Source of the DNA: Eudorina sp. 2006-703-Eu-15
Lineage: Eukaryota; Chlorophyta; Chlorophyceae; Chlamydomonadales; Volvocaceae
Reading direction: 5' to 3'
Assembly: GCA_003117195.1 (NCBI GenBank)
Contig: BDSI01000031.1
Location: 223,501 to 287,500, forward strand
DNA: 64,000 nt
The notes below the pieces were generated by a model, which was not told the DNA's origin, ran no database searches, and saw only the letters and a program-made list of their open reading frames with translations. Below are positions 22,156-34,500 of this stretch, piece by piece. Within the stretch, counting starts at the first letter, position 1; each line of letters begins with the position of its first letter. Made by a program: the position numbers and the translations under genes.

Positions 22156-25044
22156 AGGGGAGACAGCATGTTCGCTTGGCCGAGAATTTTACGGATTTGA
22201 GATGCAGGATTAGCGAGTGCTGTGCGACAAGGTCGCGACATGGAATCAGTTTTTTCCCGCGACGCTGCCCATTCGCCCCATGTGCAGCTTTGAGAACAGA
22301 GGCTGATGCATAATAGACTCTCGAGGGGCACTGATCTGCCATCCTCACGAGTTTGACAGAGTAAGGAGTGCATGCGTAGTTTTGTACCCAACTGAACCTC
22401 CCGGGCCGTTGATGTGAAATGTGCCGATGCGATGTGTTCGTCTGCATGTTTAAATGCTCTTTCGGTGCAACGGGTTCCTTGTGACGGGGTATGTCCAGCA
22501 TTGTTACAAGGTCTACGTGGACCTCGAGCACGATCGTGGGACAAGTTAGCGGTCTTGGCTGATTCGAAAGCTGCGCATTCCGGGAGGCCGTTGCTAAATT
22601 TGCCTGCTCCTACCCTTGGTAGACCGATTACCGTAAAGCAGGTGTTTTTGGATCAGACAAGAGGTGATTTGAGTCACCGGAATTCCGCGCCGCGCGGGGC
22701 CGTGGCCAGGATGAGATGTGACGATTGGCGCGCGACTAGTCTACAAACTGGGCCGCGGGGCGTTTGCGCACACTGGTCCCACGCTCTGTGGGTCTTTCAC
22801 TGGCGTGCTGCCTGCCTGGTTCGTTGGCAAACGGGTTTCTGCGTCCGAATGCTTCAAGAGTGCGCTCATATGGGTGGATGCGGACCACACCTTGAAATGT
22901 GGTACCGGAGGAACTTCAGTTTGCTGTTGTACCAGGGTTGAAGTGTGATGGCGGCGGAGTGAAGGGGGCCGCGAACTCGCGTTTGTAGGGCCCTCCAGGA
23001 CGGTACGGCACAGGAGGGGACAATGGGAGTCCCGTTTCGCACGATGATGCCTGGTTCCGCGCGTGACGTGACGTGTGGCCAGTCACCTCCTAGGAGCCGT
23101 GGCGCATTCGCATCACGTGTCTGTGGTTTCTGCCGCGAGGGAATCAGATCCGGATGTCACAGAAAGGAATTTTCCATGAGGGGCGGCGGGCTACTGCCAT
23201 GTCCGTGACATGTGGCTCGTTTTGTGGGACGTAGTTGAGACGCTGGTGGTTTGCTTAGCATATACACGAGGCGGGTGGTCGTTTTGACACGCAGGGTTCA
23301 CTACAGGACTTGCTGTTAGTCGCAGGAGTACCCACGCTGCGTTTAAGCTGGCATGTCTGCGCTGACAGCACCCGTTGATGCAAACACGTGCTTTGTCCTT
23401 GTACCGCGACGTTGTCAACGATGGCTCTGTAAAGTGCATTTCGACATTTTCATGGGCTGCATCACAGATATCGATACGTTCGTGCGGACGTGCGGTCAAA
23501 TTCGTCACCTGCATTACGGAACCTCCACGACACGTGCTTCGTGAATGAATGAATGAATGAATGAGCGTTGCAGCGGTCCCCGAAAAGGCATCAACGATGT
23601 ATCAGGCCCCACCGATGAGGCGGCAGGTGACCCCACACCTCAACGGCGCGAACAACCATGTCATCATGTCGTGCGTCACGGACCCGCCCAATGGAACTAG
23701 GGTTTTGAGACCGCAGGACACCGCTGGTCGCTGTGGCACCTGTTACAACGCCAGAGCCTTTCGGCGAGCTGGGCACCATCTAGGGACTGCGAGCAGTTGT
23801 TGAAGCACTCCATTGGCCATGCCACCTAGAACGGTCAACAAGCCGGTGGAAGAAAGGGCGCCCGGCAATGGCTGCTCCCTGCCGCGAATGATTAGCTCGG
23901 GCTTCCCTCCGCCCTGTCGCTTTCCAAATGCGCAACCTTCGGCCGCGCTAGCCCAGCCCGGACCCAACGCCAGTGCCCGAAGGGGTTAGGTTATCTTCAG
24001 GGACTCAACCAAAGGCCTGGCTGCTCCAGAGACATTCCCGCAACGCCGCCGCCCGAGGCCGTGTCGTGGACGGCTTCACAGGGACGCGTGGACACGGGAA
24101 GTGTCATGACGGCGTACCTCTTGAGGCATGTCGCCCTACGTCGCCGAGGAATTGCACCGTCCCGAGCTCCCGACTGACCTACGGGAACGCAGTGTGCTAG
24201 ACAGCGCCGGTGTAGCATGGCGGTCGGGAACAGGCCACTGCAGTGAGAGACCAGACAGATGGCAAAGCCTCGAGCAGGCGGCCCAACGAAGGTTGTGGTG
24301 GGTTGAGTGTCACGTTGACAGGGAGAGGCCAAGCAGTTGAGACTACTGCAGTTTCCTGAACCCGGATAGAAGAAACTAAAAAAAACGGGAAAATGGCGGT
24401 GTGGGCGGGTTACGACAGACGCCGTATGGATCATAATAAAACCCATCATAGCCGACCTGCCTGCGTCGACTCCCCAGCCTAATTGACCCGCTAGGCCCCG
24501 CATTCAGGCTGTGAAACCGCAGAAGAGGGGGTGGAGGCTCCATTGGCCAGCGCGGCTCTGCGGCATGTCGGGGCGGCGGCTCCGTTGGCCAGCCCGGCTG
24601 TGTGTCAGAGTGTGAAGCCAGCGGTTCCAGCAGTCACCGCTGTCTGTCTGATGCTCTGGCCATATGGATTGAACACGTCGGGCGGCTTCGTTGTGCGGCT
24701 GGGCTGATTGGCTGATCAGGGTGACTCTCTAGGGTTGCCTATACGGCATATCTATTTATAACCGTTTGTCGTCGTACAGCGAGGTACACCCGACCAGACC
24801 AGGACAAAGGGCAGAACTGGTCATACTGTACTTGATTTATAATTTATGTCCGAGTAACATCTGCCATTCCTTGTGAATTGTGCTTCAAAGAACGGCTTTT
24901 GGTCATCGTGTTGTCTTGGCTGTGCGCACATATGACTCGTGGCCAATGATGTATTACTTCATAGCAGCTATAATATACGCAACGGCACTGACCGGTATGC
25001 GGATGCGAGAACACAACTCTCGGTCTACGTTGCGCTAGGGCACC
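22156..25044. other. Long intergenic region
   Basis: No gene is supported in these 2.9 kb. It contains an AATG tetranucleotide run (about 23541-23563) and an imperfect direct duplication of a segment like GGCTCCATTGGCCAGC (about 24536-24600). The 3' part (24750-25000) is AT-rich, with TATA-like strings near 24970, and probably holds the P4H promoter. A short hydrophobic open frame begins at 24946 (see findings). Confidence 0.55.
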
Positions 25045-28000
25045 ATGTTTGAACTCAACTTCCGTTCTGCAGTGGCCGCCGACGATGGACGAGCAGAGGA
25101 AGTTCTAATTGGATGGAAGGGCGAAACGTACGATCCTACAGCGGGAAAGGTTAGCCGTATGCCAAGAAACCCAGAGTTTCCCATTCCGGTAACAAGCTCA
25201 TTTGGGTCATATTCACTTGCTACAGGCACAAAAAACCGACCGGTACGGGACGGAACCTTGGTAAGTCGGCAACGGACGTCCCGCAGCTGTCACAGGTCGG
25301 AGCGCCATCGCCCTTGCGCATTGCAGGATCGAGACCATTTCCTGGAGCCCGCGGGCGTTCGTCTTTCACAACTTCCTTAGCATGGCCGAATGCGACCACC
25401 TCGTAACCATCGGGAACCAACGGGTAGGCTGGGAGGGGACGGGCGGACCCTGGAGCAGCTACGGTGAAGCTTCTTCGGCATGCTCGGAGGCCCCCGCCAC
25501 CACCAGCGACGACCATAATCCCACACGACCATAACTGTTACCCCACACGTCTCCCGCCCGTCTCTCCAAAACCGGCCCAGCGGCACCAACGCCACCAAGC
25601 AGCCAACATCTCACGACCGGTATCCCGTTGCATCGGGTTGTCGTGCGGGCCTCCCACCACCGCATCGCGCACCGCACGGAAACATGCCGCTGCCGCGCTG
25701 CCTTGTGTGCCGTACACCGTACAGGTGTCGAGATCGTTGGTGGTTGACTCTTCGACCGGCCGGAGCAAACTGGACGACATTCGTACCAGCTACGGCGCGG
25801 CGTTCATGTGAGCCTTCTGGTCCGATATCGATGGTGCTTTGATCCCGCCCGCCTGCGAGCCCTCCCCCGCTCCCGCTTAACGTCAGTGAAAACCAGCGGC
25901 TTAGCGCCCTTCTTCGTCCGGGCCGCGGAGTTCCCCGCACCGGAAGCTGCCGTCCCCTGGGAGCCCCCATGCTTGCGTCCCGCCACCGACGCGAACTCCT
26001 GGCGCACGTTGCCCGATGCGACCCGCGGGTCTTGACCGTTTGCTGCGGACGGCGACCTCGGCTGTGCGCCTGCAGCCCTGTTGCGCGCAATCGCCTGCGC
26101 CTGAAGCAGCCCCGTCAGTGCGAGGTGTGCGTGTGTGTGTGTGTGTGTGCTTCGTTCTGATAGTTCATTCCAGCCCCCACACCCCATCCGACGCGCACCC
26201 GCCTGGGCGGGCTGGAGGGCAGTCGCACTGTCCAACTGCTGCTGCGGCCAACTGACGCTCCTCTCTCTCCAACTGCGCCCAACCGACGTAACCGCCCAGG
26301 CGCGGAGAGGACCCGGTAATTGCGGAGATTGAGCAGCGGATAGCCGAGTGGACGCACCTGCCGCCGGAGAATGGGGAGCCGATGCAGGTGGGGTGGCGGG
26401 GAGGGGAGGGGAGGGGCGGAGGGAGGGAGGTGGGTACCGCGGGGAAGGGCAAAGGTCCATTGGTAGGCACGCGGCGGCGGGGGGCGCATACTCCAGGGTG
26501 GGAGCGAGATCGGGGTGGGTTCACCGTCGACCAGCCGGAGGGCGGCGCCGAGGTTCCAGTCCGTTGGGTTGGGTGCTCCCTGCAGCCCGACAGCCGACAG
26601 CCGGGGTCAGTGGTTGACAGCCAGCCGGGTTGGAAAGGATCTTGATAACCCTGGACCCGATCTCCAGCGCGAGGGCTCCTCGTCGGGAACCGAGGTTCTC
26701 GAGAGCGCGTTGCCTCGCAGGCTGGCCTGGCTATAGCTAGGGTGCCAGCGGAGAGTCTTTACGAGGCGAGGTCTGGGTGTTTGAATCCAACCGCCCGATT
26801 TCAAATATGGCTATCAATCGCCTGCACGGTAGTACCCCCGCTGGCGCCTTGACGAGCTTGTCCCTGCCCCCCCCCATCCCCCGGTTGGGACACCCGGACG
26901 ATCCCAACAGATCCTGCGATACGTTGACGGCCAAAAGTACGACGCGCACTGGTGAGCTTGCCGTACCTCCGGGCCTTACGATGTGGGGCGGGGTCATGTT
27001 TTGTTTCGGCGCTGGCGCGACGGTCAGTAAAGCAGGCGGGGCTGGTCAGGGGGGGCCCTACTGCCGAGTGCGGGTGCGAGCACGCATCCCTTACCCCTGA
27101 AGCCTCCGGGAAGGGAGCACGGCTGCAGCCACGGTGTGTCGGGGAGTTGCCGGCGCGTCGCCACTGCATCTTTCTTGTAGCTCCTGCGGGAGGAGGTGGG
27201 CAGTCGAGACGGGGCAACCGAATCGCCATGGGGCCACCGAACCAGTAACCGATAACCGCCGATGTCTGGATGCCGGACGCCCATCTCCCCCCTCGCTCCC
27301 CCCTCGCCCGCTTGCTCACCGGTGTGTGTGTGTGTGTGTGCGCGCGCTTGCTGCCACACCGGTGTGGCGCTGCTCCAGGGACTGGTTCGACGACCCGGTG
27401 CACCATAAGGCCTACCTGCAGGACGGAAACCGGTACGCCACCGTGCTGCTTTACCTGTCAGGTACGAACGTCTGACATGGGTGGCGGGGGGGGGGCAGCG
27501 GGCGCGGCGGGGTTGCCAAGGGGCTGATACGGTGTCAAGGGCAGCTGATAGGGTTTAGGGTGCGCGGGGCGGCACCCAGTGACGACGTTGTTGTTATTGT
27601 GGTTGTTGGGTGCCGTCGTCGTCGTGGAGGGCTAGGGCTGTGTTGATGAAGCTGACCTGACGGGTGCGGTTGTCGCCGCCGATGGCCACCTGGGCGGTTG
27701 TTTGCACGTGCTCAGGACTCATGGCGCTTTGACCATGGGGCCTGTGGGTGGGACCTCTGACCTGATGGATTCGATGGCACCTCTCGGTGGCGCCCTCGGT
27801 GGTGAGCTGCCGGGAAGGGAGGGAGCCGGGCGCCGTCCTGCCAGGGGCCCGTCTGCCCGAGCTCCGGAACCACCACCACGATATCCCGATCCGACATACC
27901 TACAGACGCACGGGTGTCGGCTTCCGAAGCTGACAAGTGGTTGTCCAAAACCAAAAACCACTCTCCGTCCCGTTGTTTGAAGGGTTTGTCTGCTGTTCAA

Positions 28001-29040
28001 CTCCCCCCCCGTCCGTCCCCTCCTCCTCTTTTCTCTTCTCAGAGGTGGAGGAGGGCGGCGAGACCACCTTGCCGCTGGCGGATGCGATTGATCTGTCCGC
28101 CCAGGTACGGCAACAAAACCGTGGAGCGCAGAGGGTCCGCGGGCGCTCAGTGAGCCGCCTCCGCACGGGGGAGTTGCACCACACCGGGGACCGGGAAAGG
28201 TCAGAGGTCGGGGAGCGGTAGTCTGGGCTCGGGTGACAAGCGCGGGTGACGACCGCTCCCGTGGTCACGGGTCAGGGCTCGGGGAACGGTTACCGTAGTC
28301 ACTGCGCCAAACGTACGTTTGCTGAACCGCCACCACGCGTACACGCACCCGCAGACGATAGAGAACCCGTCGCCCTGCGCCTCCAAGATGGGTATCGCCA
28401 TAAGGCCCCGCAAGGGCGACGCGCTGCTGTTCTTCGACATGGACGTCCAAGGGGAGAAGGGCGACAGGAAGGCACTGCACGCGTCGTGCCCCACGCTCAA
28501 GGTGGGGTTGCGGCGCGGAATGACCCGTGGGTCAGGACCGGGTGACCCGTGGGTCACTGCGCGCGCAAAGGACCAAGGGTTGGCGCGAAGGTGCATCCTT
28601 GTTGAGACATGGGCAAGCAGCTGACCGTACGACACCTCCCGACATGTCAGCCTTGCCAGCGATAGATTACTCAGCACGTTACCCGTATACAACTACCCGT
28701 GCCCGTACGACAGGGTACGAAATGGACGGCGACCAAGTGGATCCACAGCAAGTCGTACCTGGGTCGCTTCGATCCCATGCGGACCGCCGGGCTGTGCCAG
28801 GACACCGCGGCCGACTGCGCGGCGATGGTGGCGGATGGCCAATGCACGGCCGATATGGACAAGATGGTGGGGCCGGCGGGCGTGTGCAGGAAGAGCTGTG
28901 GCGACTGTGTGGACTGCCCCGTGGGGGACGTCCTCTGCGCGAGGCGCAACATGAGGTCGCGCGTGCGGGCGCGGGTGATGGCTGAGCAGGCCGGGAAGGG
29001 CGCCGGGCGGGGGGCAGTGAGCGCGCAGTCGCGGCAGTAG
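25045..29040 (+). CDS. P4H: Prolyl 4-hydroxylase with C-terminal ShKT domain
   Basis: This Fe(II)/2-oxoglutarate dioxygenase hydroxylates prolines, in green algae typically those of cell-wall glycoproteins in the secretory pathway. Exons: 25045-25127, 25327-25423, 25725-25807, 26300-26387, 26911-26951, 27379-27461, 28043-28104, 28355-28501, 28714-29040, giving 336 residues with all phases closing. Family blocks in order: WKGETIETISWSPRAFVFHN (residues 24-43), VVDSSTGRSKLDDIRTSYG, the iron-binding H130-x-D132 in YDAHWDWF, the EEGGETTLP loop, the distal iron ligand H221 in ALHASCP, and the 2-oxoglutarate lysine K231 ten residues on. The tail (256-293) has the six cysteines of an ShKT domain, ending in CRKSCGDC, followed by about 43 basic residues. 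All catalytic residues are present. The odd feature is the N-terminus, which shows no signal peptide from the ATG at 25045, so an upstream exon may be missing. Confidence 0.93.
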
Positions 29041-31018
29041 GGGGCGCGGCCCCCAGGGCGGTTTACAGATGGTAGGGAGGGGAATGGGGAAATGAGGGGG
29101 AGTTGTTCGTCTTGGCTGCGATTCACGGCGTTCTTGCAGTTGTCGGGTGATTGGCGCACAGCGCGCGCGCGTGCACGTGTGTGTATGTGCCCGTTTGGTG
29201 CCCTGGCATCCATCGTGCGTGACGTAGCGTGACGTGCCCCACGCACGCGCGCACGTGCCTTTTGTTTGTTTAGGGGGTACCGAATGTGTGTGGGCGTGGA
29301 CATTTGAGCCGACCAACGTGAATTAAGATACGAGCGGTGTGTGTGTGGTCGCGCGCGCGAATGTCCGTGTCTTTGCGAAGTTGGTGTTCGCAGGCCAGGT
29401 TTAATGGATGGAGCTTGGGTTGCCGGACGACGGGGTTTGACAGAGGAAGGCTTTCCACGATGCGGCTGTTGGTGACGAGCCGTGATCGGCACACAGACGC
29501 ATCCCACGGGAGTACGGCAGCCGCCAAGAACACGGGGTTCACTACGAGCACAAGGGCGCATTTGCATGTCCATTGACTCAAGCTAGCAATGACTCTGATG
29601 GACGGGGTTGACAATTCTTGTGGGGCAGGGAAGAGCTGGGGGGCCTCACGGGGTCCGTCGGTGCGGAGGGGGCACCTGTGGGGATGAGCGGCGGCGGCGG
29701 CGGGGGTGCTGGCGAGATGTAGACACGCGGGGGGGGCGGAGCGGGTCACCCGGCCCGAAACCCCTGGGGTCAAGAAGAGGGCACGGTCGGGGCAAGGGGC
29801 GGAGGAAGGGAGGAAGGGAGGAAGGGCGGGGGCCATCAGCGGTAACTCTAGGACAGCCAGTTTCTTCAGGTGCCGGCAGCAGGGCCACGTCGTCGTACTC
29901 CGTGTGTTCGTCGATCATCAGCGAGGCAGCGCACGGGGTGTGCATGATATAACAAATAGATGACCGAATACGTATGTGATGTATGTCTGTTTTTGGCGAA
30001 GAAACCGTGTGTGTGTGTATGTAGAGAACAGACCGTGTGTGTGTGCATGTGACGGCACCCGCAGGCGCCAAAACGGGACGATACGAACCACACAAACAGC
30101 TTGATGACGGCTGCGTCGGTGGGGCGGGCGGTGATGCTCCTGTGGCTTTCGGGGTTACGGGGCTGGCGGGTGTACGGCGGGTGCGACGTGCGTGCAGGCG
30201 GGGGGTGGGATGCGTCGCGAGCGCGCGCGGTGTTTCGAGGGCAGCTGCGATGTGAGCATGAGGTGTGGTGGGATGGTTTCGGAGGGGGTGCCGCGGTGTA
30301 CAGCAGAGGGGTCACGGGTGTAGTGTCGGTTGCTCCTGGGGATGAGACGGGGGTTGAGACGGGGTGCCGGTGCCAGGCCGTGTGTCTGTGCGGGGTGCGC
30401 TGCGGGGCCGCCCCGCGAGAGAGGCAAGCGTTCAGGTCGGTGATGCGGCCGGTGGGTCGGCCGGCAGTGTCCGAGGGAGAGGGAAAGGGAAAGGCTTCAG
30501 GGCCCTCAGTCTGGATACTGAGGTCAGCGCGAGTGCGGCTAGGCTCCAGCGGGTGCGGCCGGGCTGTTAGGCGCTGCATGCAGGCAGAGCTGTTTGGTGT
30601 CGGGATTTTCAATAAGTAAATTGCGAAAGGGCTAGGGATGCTTCATAGGGTGGGGCCGGCGGGAGGTGTGAGTCAGCGGTTCTACACTCAACTGTGCATG
30701 ACTCATGCCGGTACATGAAACAAGTTTACACAATTCCTTACATCCAGCGCGACGAGCTCAGGTTGCGCAATAATATTTTCACCGCCATATATCGCTTTCA
30801 CCGCCATAGACTGCTCTGCTGTCCCACCCAATCGCAGTCCCTCCTCCACCCACACCTAACTCTTGAGGCGGCTCGCACGGCTGCGATACTCCGCAAATTC
30901 AGTACCTTCACTGACTGATCTCTCTCTGGAACGCTGGACTTCCTCAGTTCGGTTCTTCCGTGTCCTTCAAAGGCACGCTTCATCACGGCCCCAGCGCGTC
31001 CTCTCCGCAACCCGCCCC
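29041..31018. other. Intergenic region with simple repeats
   Basis: No supported gene. The first kilobase is G-rich with TG/CG runs (about 29160-29350) and a GGAAG array (about 29800-29830). From about 30690 the sequence becomes AT-richer and probably forms the promoter of the small gene at 31019. Confidence 0.55.
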
Positions 31019-31276
31019 ATGGCCGAGATGGAGCGCACTGGCAGCGTCCCCGAGGCGGTGGCAACCATGATGGAGCATCCTAAAGTGGCGGACCGACCCG
31101 AGGGTCGTTCTATTGCGAACGGCCGCGGTGGCAACAACAACGGCAACAACGTCTTCATGATGGCCCACACGCTGCTGTTCTACTCCCTGGCTAGCATAGC
31201 TGTGGTTGCGGATATCGCGACACGGCCCATCCGCTCGGCGTATGGCGCTCTCTTCCGCAAGAAATGCACGAGCTGA
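31019..31276 (+). CDS. Possible 85-residue single-pass membrane protein
   Basis: I do not recognise the family. The uninterrupted frame starts at an ATG in a good context (CCCCATGG) and ends at TGA. Residues 1-45 are polar with a Gly/Asn patch (NGRGGNNNGNN). Residues 48-66 (MAHTLLFYSLASIAVVADI) form one likely membrane helix. The short tail ends in basic residues (FRKKCTS). The same frame stays open upstream to 30863 without another ATG. The upstream AT-rich segment fits a promoter and the codon third positions are GC-rich. The short length and lack of introns leave real doubt. Confidence 0.4.
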   Translation: MAEMERTGSVPEAVATMMEHPKVADRPEGRSIANGRGGNNNGNNVFMMAHTLLFYSLASIAVVADIATRPIRSAYGALFRKKCTS

Positions 31277-31581
31277 AATGTTGCGGTCGTAGGAACATGC
31301 GGGCTGGGATGGTTTTGCAGTTAGGACTGTGGTATTTACTGTTAGGACTGACGTTTACACACGGGCACACAGCGATGCCGATGGCGCCGATGTACCGGTA
31401 GTGTCGCAACCGTCGAGGACGCGCTTCGCGGTCATGTCATCGACGGCACTCACGGACAGACCTCAATTGCTTTTGTTGTGTCACTTCAAATGATTATTTT
31501 TTGTCAAGCTTGATTCTTGTAACACATTGGTAACGCGGCTTTCTAGCTTGCCCCTCGAACTGGGGCCGCTTTGGCACCCAC

Positions 31582-34500
31582 ATGTCCTCTGCACCTCAAG
31601 ACATATACGGCTTTCCGATCGTGTATAAGGGTCCACACCAGGCAGCTGAATACCAGAAGGCTCGGGCATTGTACGCGAGTCAGGAGAAGGCATGGGAGAA
31701 ATACGCAGCGACGAGGCAGCTGCCACGGCGTTCCAAGCTTAAGAAGCTCATTCGTGAAGGCATTCCGCCAAAGCTGCGTTCTTGGGTCTGGTTCGAAGTG
31801 TCAGGCGCGAGGCAACGGAAGGAATCGCAAGCCGGCACCCATTACTATGCCAACCTGCTCAAGGCAACGTCCATGAGCAAGGCGGCCTCACAAGTGGAGC
31901 TCGTAAGTCGGTCAGAAAGGTCGAATGGCGTGGCCTAGCCAAAGCTGTCGAGGACACTTGCGGGACGAAATCCTAGCAACTGCGACCTTCAGGCCCTGCC
32001 CTTTTTCAAATGTCGGCAGGATTAGCCCTTCCAATAAACGTTGCGGCCGTCCTGCGTCCCTATCAGCATCGTTGAATCCCATCGTCCGTACGCAGCTCTC
32101 TTCTCGTGCTTGGGCAAGAACACCCACCCTCTGCCCCATCAACCACGGCTGCAGGACCTGCCGCGCACATTTCCGGGGCATCCCTACCTCACCGGTGCCG
32201 ACACCGGCCAGGCGGCTATGCGGCGGATCCTCACCGCCTACTCGCTGCACAATCCGCTCGTGGGCTACTGCCAGGGGCTAAACTTCGTTGTGGGTGGGTA
32301 CTCAACTTGCAGGCGGCGAGGAAACCTGCCTCGCAGAGGACGACCAAACCTCAAACCCCAAGACGCGTCCACAATGGTCTCGATGTATGCCAGCATGACA
32401 GCACAGCGCGGACCGGGGTGCGGCTGGGGCTCTCGGCACCGGATTTCGGCGCCGCGGTCACAGCCGCAGTACTGGGGCTGTCCTTCTGGATGGGGGTTGG
32501 ACCCATCCGGCACCTCATCCGGCTTCCGATCGGGCCGCGTGGAGGGCGTATGTATATGCGGGCGCCCCGATGCGCATCCATGCGCGCCAGCACCCCACAC
32601 GCGTGTTTCGCTCCCTCCCCCCCTCCGCCCTCCCTCCCCCTCCCGTCCCGCCCTTTACACGGCAGCCATCATCCTGCTCGCTGTGGATCGGGACGAGGAG
32701 CTGACGTTCTGGTTGCTAGCGGCGCTGGTGGAGCAGATATGCTACCAGGGTAGGGTGGGGTGGGGTGGGGTGGGGTGGGGTGGGGTGGGGTGGGGTGGGG
32801 TGGGGTGGGGTGGGGTGGGGTGGGGTGGGGTGGGGTGGGGTGGGGTGGGGTGGGGTGGGGTGGGGTGGGTGGGGTGGGGTGGGGTGGGGGTGGGGTGGGG
32901 TGGGGTGGGGTGGGGTGGGGTGGGGTGGGGTGGGGTGGGGTGGGGTGGGGTGGGGTGGGGTGGGGTGGGGTGGGGTGGGGAGGGGTGGGGAGAGGTGGGT
33001 GGGGTGGGGTGGGGTGGGGTGGGGTGGGGTGGGGTGGGGTGGGGTGGGTGGGGTGGGGTGGGGGGGGTGGGGTGGGGTGGGGTGGGGTGGGGTGGGGTGG
33101 GGTGGGTGGGTGGGGTGGGGTGGGGTGGGGTGGGGTGGGGAGGGGTGGGGGGGGTGGGGGGGGTGGGGTGGGGTGGGGTGGGGTGGGGTGGGGTGGGTGG
33201 GGTGGGGTGGGGTGGGGTGGGGTGGGGTGGGTGGGGTGGGGTGGGGTGGGGTGGGGTGGGGTGGGGTGGGGTGGGGTGGGGTGGGGTGGGGTGGGTGGGG
33301 TGGGGTGGGGGGGGGGGGGGTGGGGTGGGGAGAGAGGGGGGATGGCACTGCTCGAGGTGGTGCACGGGGGAAATCGGGAGGATCGGGTCCGGGCCCTACC
33401 GTCGTACCCCGGGGTTAGCGCCACATCTCTCTCCGCCGACTGCAGTGGCGGACAGCAGCCGCCAGGCGCGTCGTCGCGTCGTCTCCCGGGGCTGCCTCCG
33501 CCGGCTGCCGCCGGGCTGCCTCCGCCGGCTGTCTTCCGCGGCCGCCCGATTGTCATGTCGCTAGCCTCCAGCCTCCAGCACAACAGACACCTTTTTGCCT
33601 GTCCGACGTGTCGCTCAGTGCCGCTGCGAACCCACCCCGCTGTACGGCTCGGTTCTCCCGTCCAGTCCCCCGGTGGGCCCACGTGTCGCGCGCCAACCCC
33701 CTCGGGTGCCTCGCCCCCGCAGGCTCCTTCGGTCACAACCTGGCGGGATGCCACGTGGAGATGAAGACGCTGCAGGTGGGAGCAGGGGGGAGATCGGGGC
33801 CGGAGTGGGGTTGCAGAGGGGTGGGTGCCTCCAAGCAAGGCTGTGTGAATGGACAGTGAGGAAAGGGGCGGATAGGGAGGGGCTGAAACGAGTCACCCGA
33901 CTCAGGACGCGCCCTGAGAAAGACAAGGGGAGGGGAGGGGGCGGAGGGCTGGCAGCCCCTGTCCTTTCGCGCGGGCGGGTGGGCCCACGTCCTCAGCTCA
34001 GCATCCCGCCGTACAACCACCCGCACTCCCGCCCTTTTTGCTGCGCATGCAGCTCTCAACCGGCTCCCCGGTTGGGTCTTTTCACTTTCCGCCCCCGGCC
34101 CCCGGCCCCGGTCCCGGCCCCGGTCCCGGCCCCGGTCCCGGTCCTCCCCGCGGCCCCCCCGCCCGTCAGGACCTGGTGGATGTCAAGGTGCCCCGCCTGG
34201 GGGCGCACATGAAGCAGCTGGGCTGCGACATGTCGCTGCTGGCCACCGACTGGTTCCTGGTGAGCACTGCCGCCAGCCCGCCTGGCCGCTAGGCCGCCTG
34301 GCCGCTAGGCCGCCTGGCCGCCAGCCCGCCTGGCCGCTAGGCCGTCGGCGCGGGGGTGCGGCTGTCGGTTCTCGGACCTCCGGCCTGACGCGTCGCCACA
34401 ACGTGGCGGCCTGGCGGGGCTGCGACCCTGTCTCTGCCCGGCACCGGTCCCTCCCTCCTTCCTCCCCGTCTTGCCGCACTCGTCGCGCCTGGCTTACCGG

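Noticed and set aside
19884..25044. Endogenous giant-virus insertion
   Set aside because: The near-intronless gene at 19884 and the poorly annotated stretch after it raised the idea, but I see no recognisable viral hallmark gene, no shift in base composition at the borders, and a plausible spliceosomal intron.
32752..33345. GGGGT array as an internal telomere
   Set aside because: Volvocine telomeres use TTTTAGGG. This array is inside an intron with exons of the same gene on both sides.
32669..33838. Long open frames on both strands through the GGGGT array
   Set aside because: They are translations of a simple repeat. The TBC protein is continuous only when this segment is removed as an intron.
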